Shown: positions 6,199 through 6,257 of the stretch, one piece after another
Layout: every line of letters starts with the position of its first letter
Numbering within the stretch: the stretch's first letter is position 1
DNA from: Bacteroidales bacterium
GTDB lineage: Bacteria; Bacteroidota; Bacteroidia; Bacteroidales; UBA12077
Direction of reading: 5' to 3'
Assembly: GCA_003446015.1 (NCBI GenBank)
Contig: DMBU01000085.1
Span: 1-6,257 of the forward strand
Length of the DNA stretch: 6,257 nt
Notes under the pieces: generated by a model
Told to the model about the DNA's origin: nothing
What the model saw: the letters and a program-made list of their open reading frames with translations, nothing else
The model's database searches: none
Position numbers and translations under genes: made by a program

Positions 6199-6257
6199 TT
6201 AAATAATAACAGAGATAAAAAGAGGAGTCTATTTAACCACTCATGGTCGGAAGAAAT

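Noticed and set aside
6243..6257. ATG followed by four sense codons at the window end, with a purine-rich AGAGGAG about 15 nt upstream
   Set aside because: Only five codons are visible, no promoter is seen, and the purine run is too far away to decide a start. It could be the next gene, but the sequence does not support a call.

Overview
This 6.3 kb window is AT-rich and gene-dense. It looks like chromosome from a member of the Bacteroidota, probably Bacteroidales/Marinilabiliales. The clues are Bacteroidota-type promoters (TTTG, about 19-21 bp, then TAnnTTTG) instead of -35/-10 boxes, A-rich leaders with little Shine-Dalgarno sequence, and the character of the encoded proteins. There are no insertion sequences, CRISPR arrays, phage genes or broken genes. 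Every open frame of substance is intact and belongs to a recognisable family.

Layout: positions 1-58 hold a dense inverted-repeat element with no gene. From 99 to 1109, on the minus strand, lies an OmpA-type peptidoglycan-binding lipoprotein with a long coiled coil. A 132-bp divergent promoter region separates it from dxs (1242-3158, plus), which encodes 1-deoxy-D-xylulose-5-phosphate synthase, the first enzyme of the non-mevalonate isoprenoid pathway. A tRNA-Leu(CAA) gene (3231-3314) follows, with a clear promoter in front and a rho-independent terminator behind. Then comes a tight two-gene unit, dCMP deaminase (3382-3828) and a membrane-anchored S41 carboxyl-terminal processing protease (3841-5445), 12 bp apart. 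A 216-bp intergenic region carries a promoter match, a strong terminator and an unusual 12-bp inverted repeat. It leads into a small exported Spy/CpxP-like (LTxxQ) protein with a Gly/Arg/His-rich tail (5662-6198). The last 59 bp show no supportable feature.

How the parts relate: most genes are housekeeping. They cover isoprenoid precursor supply, dUMP supply for thymidylate synthesis, decoding of UUG, and cell-envelope functions (peptidoglycan anchoring, periplasmic proteolysis, periplasmic chaperone or metal/stress protein). Three of the five proteins act at or beyond the inner membrane. I see no evidence of a new multi-gene system. The most interesting part is the control region of the Spy-like gene (5480-5680): a promoter match sits directly before a terminator, and an upstream 12-mer is exactly complementary to codons 3-6. 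This suggests layered transcriptional and translational control. It is inferred from sequence only.
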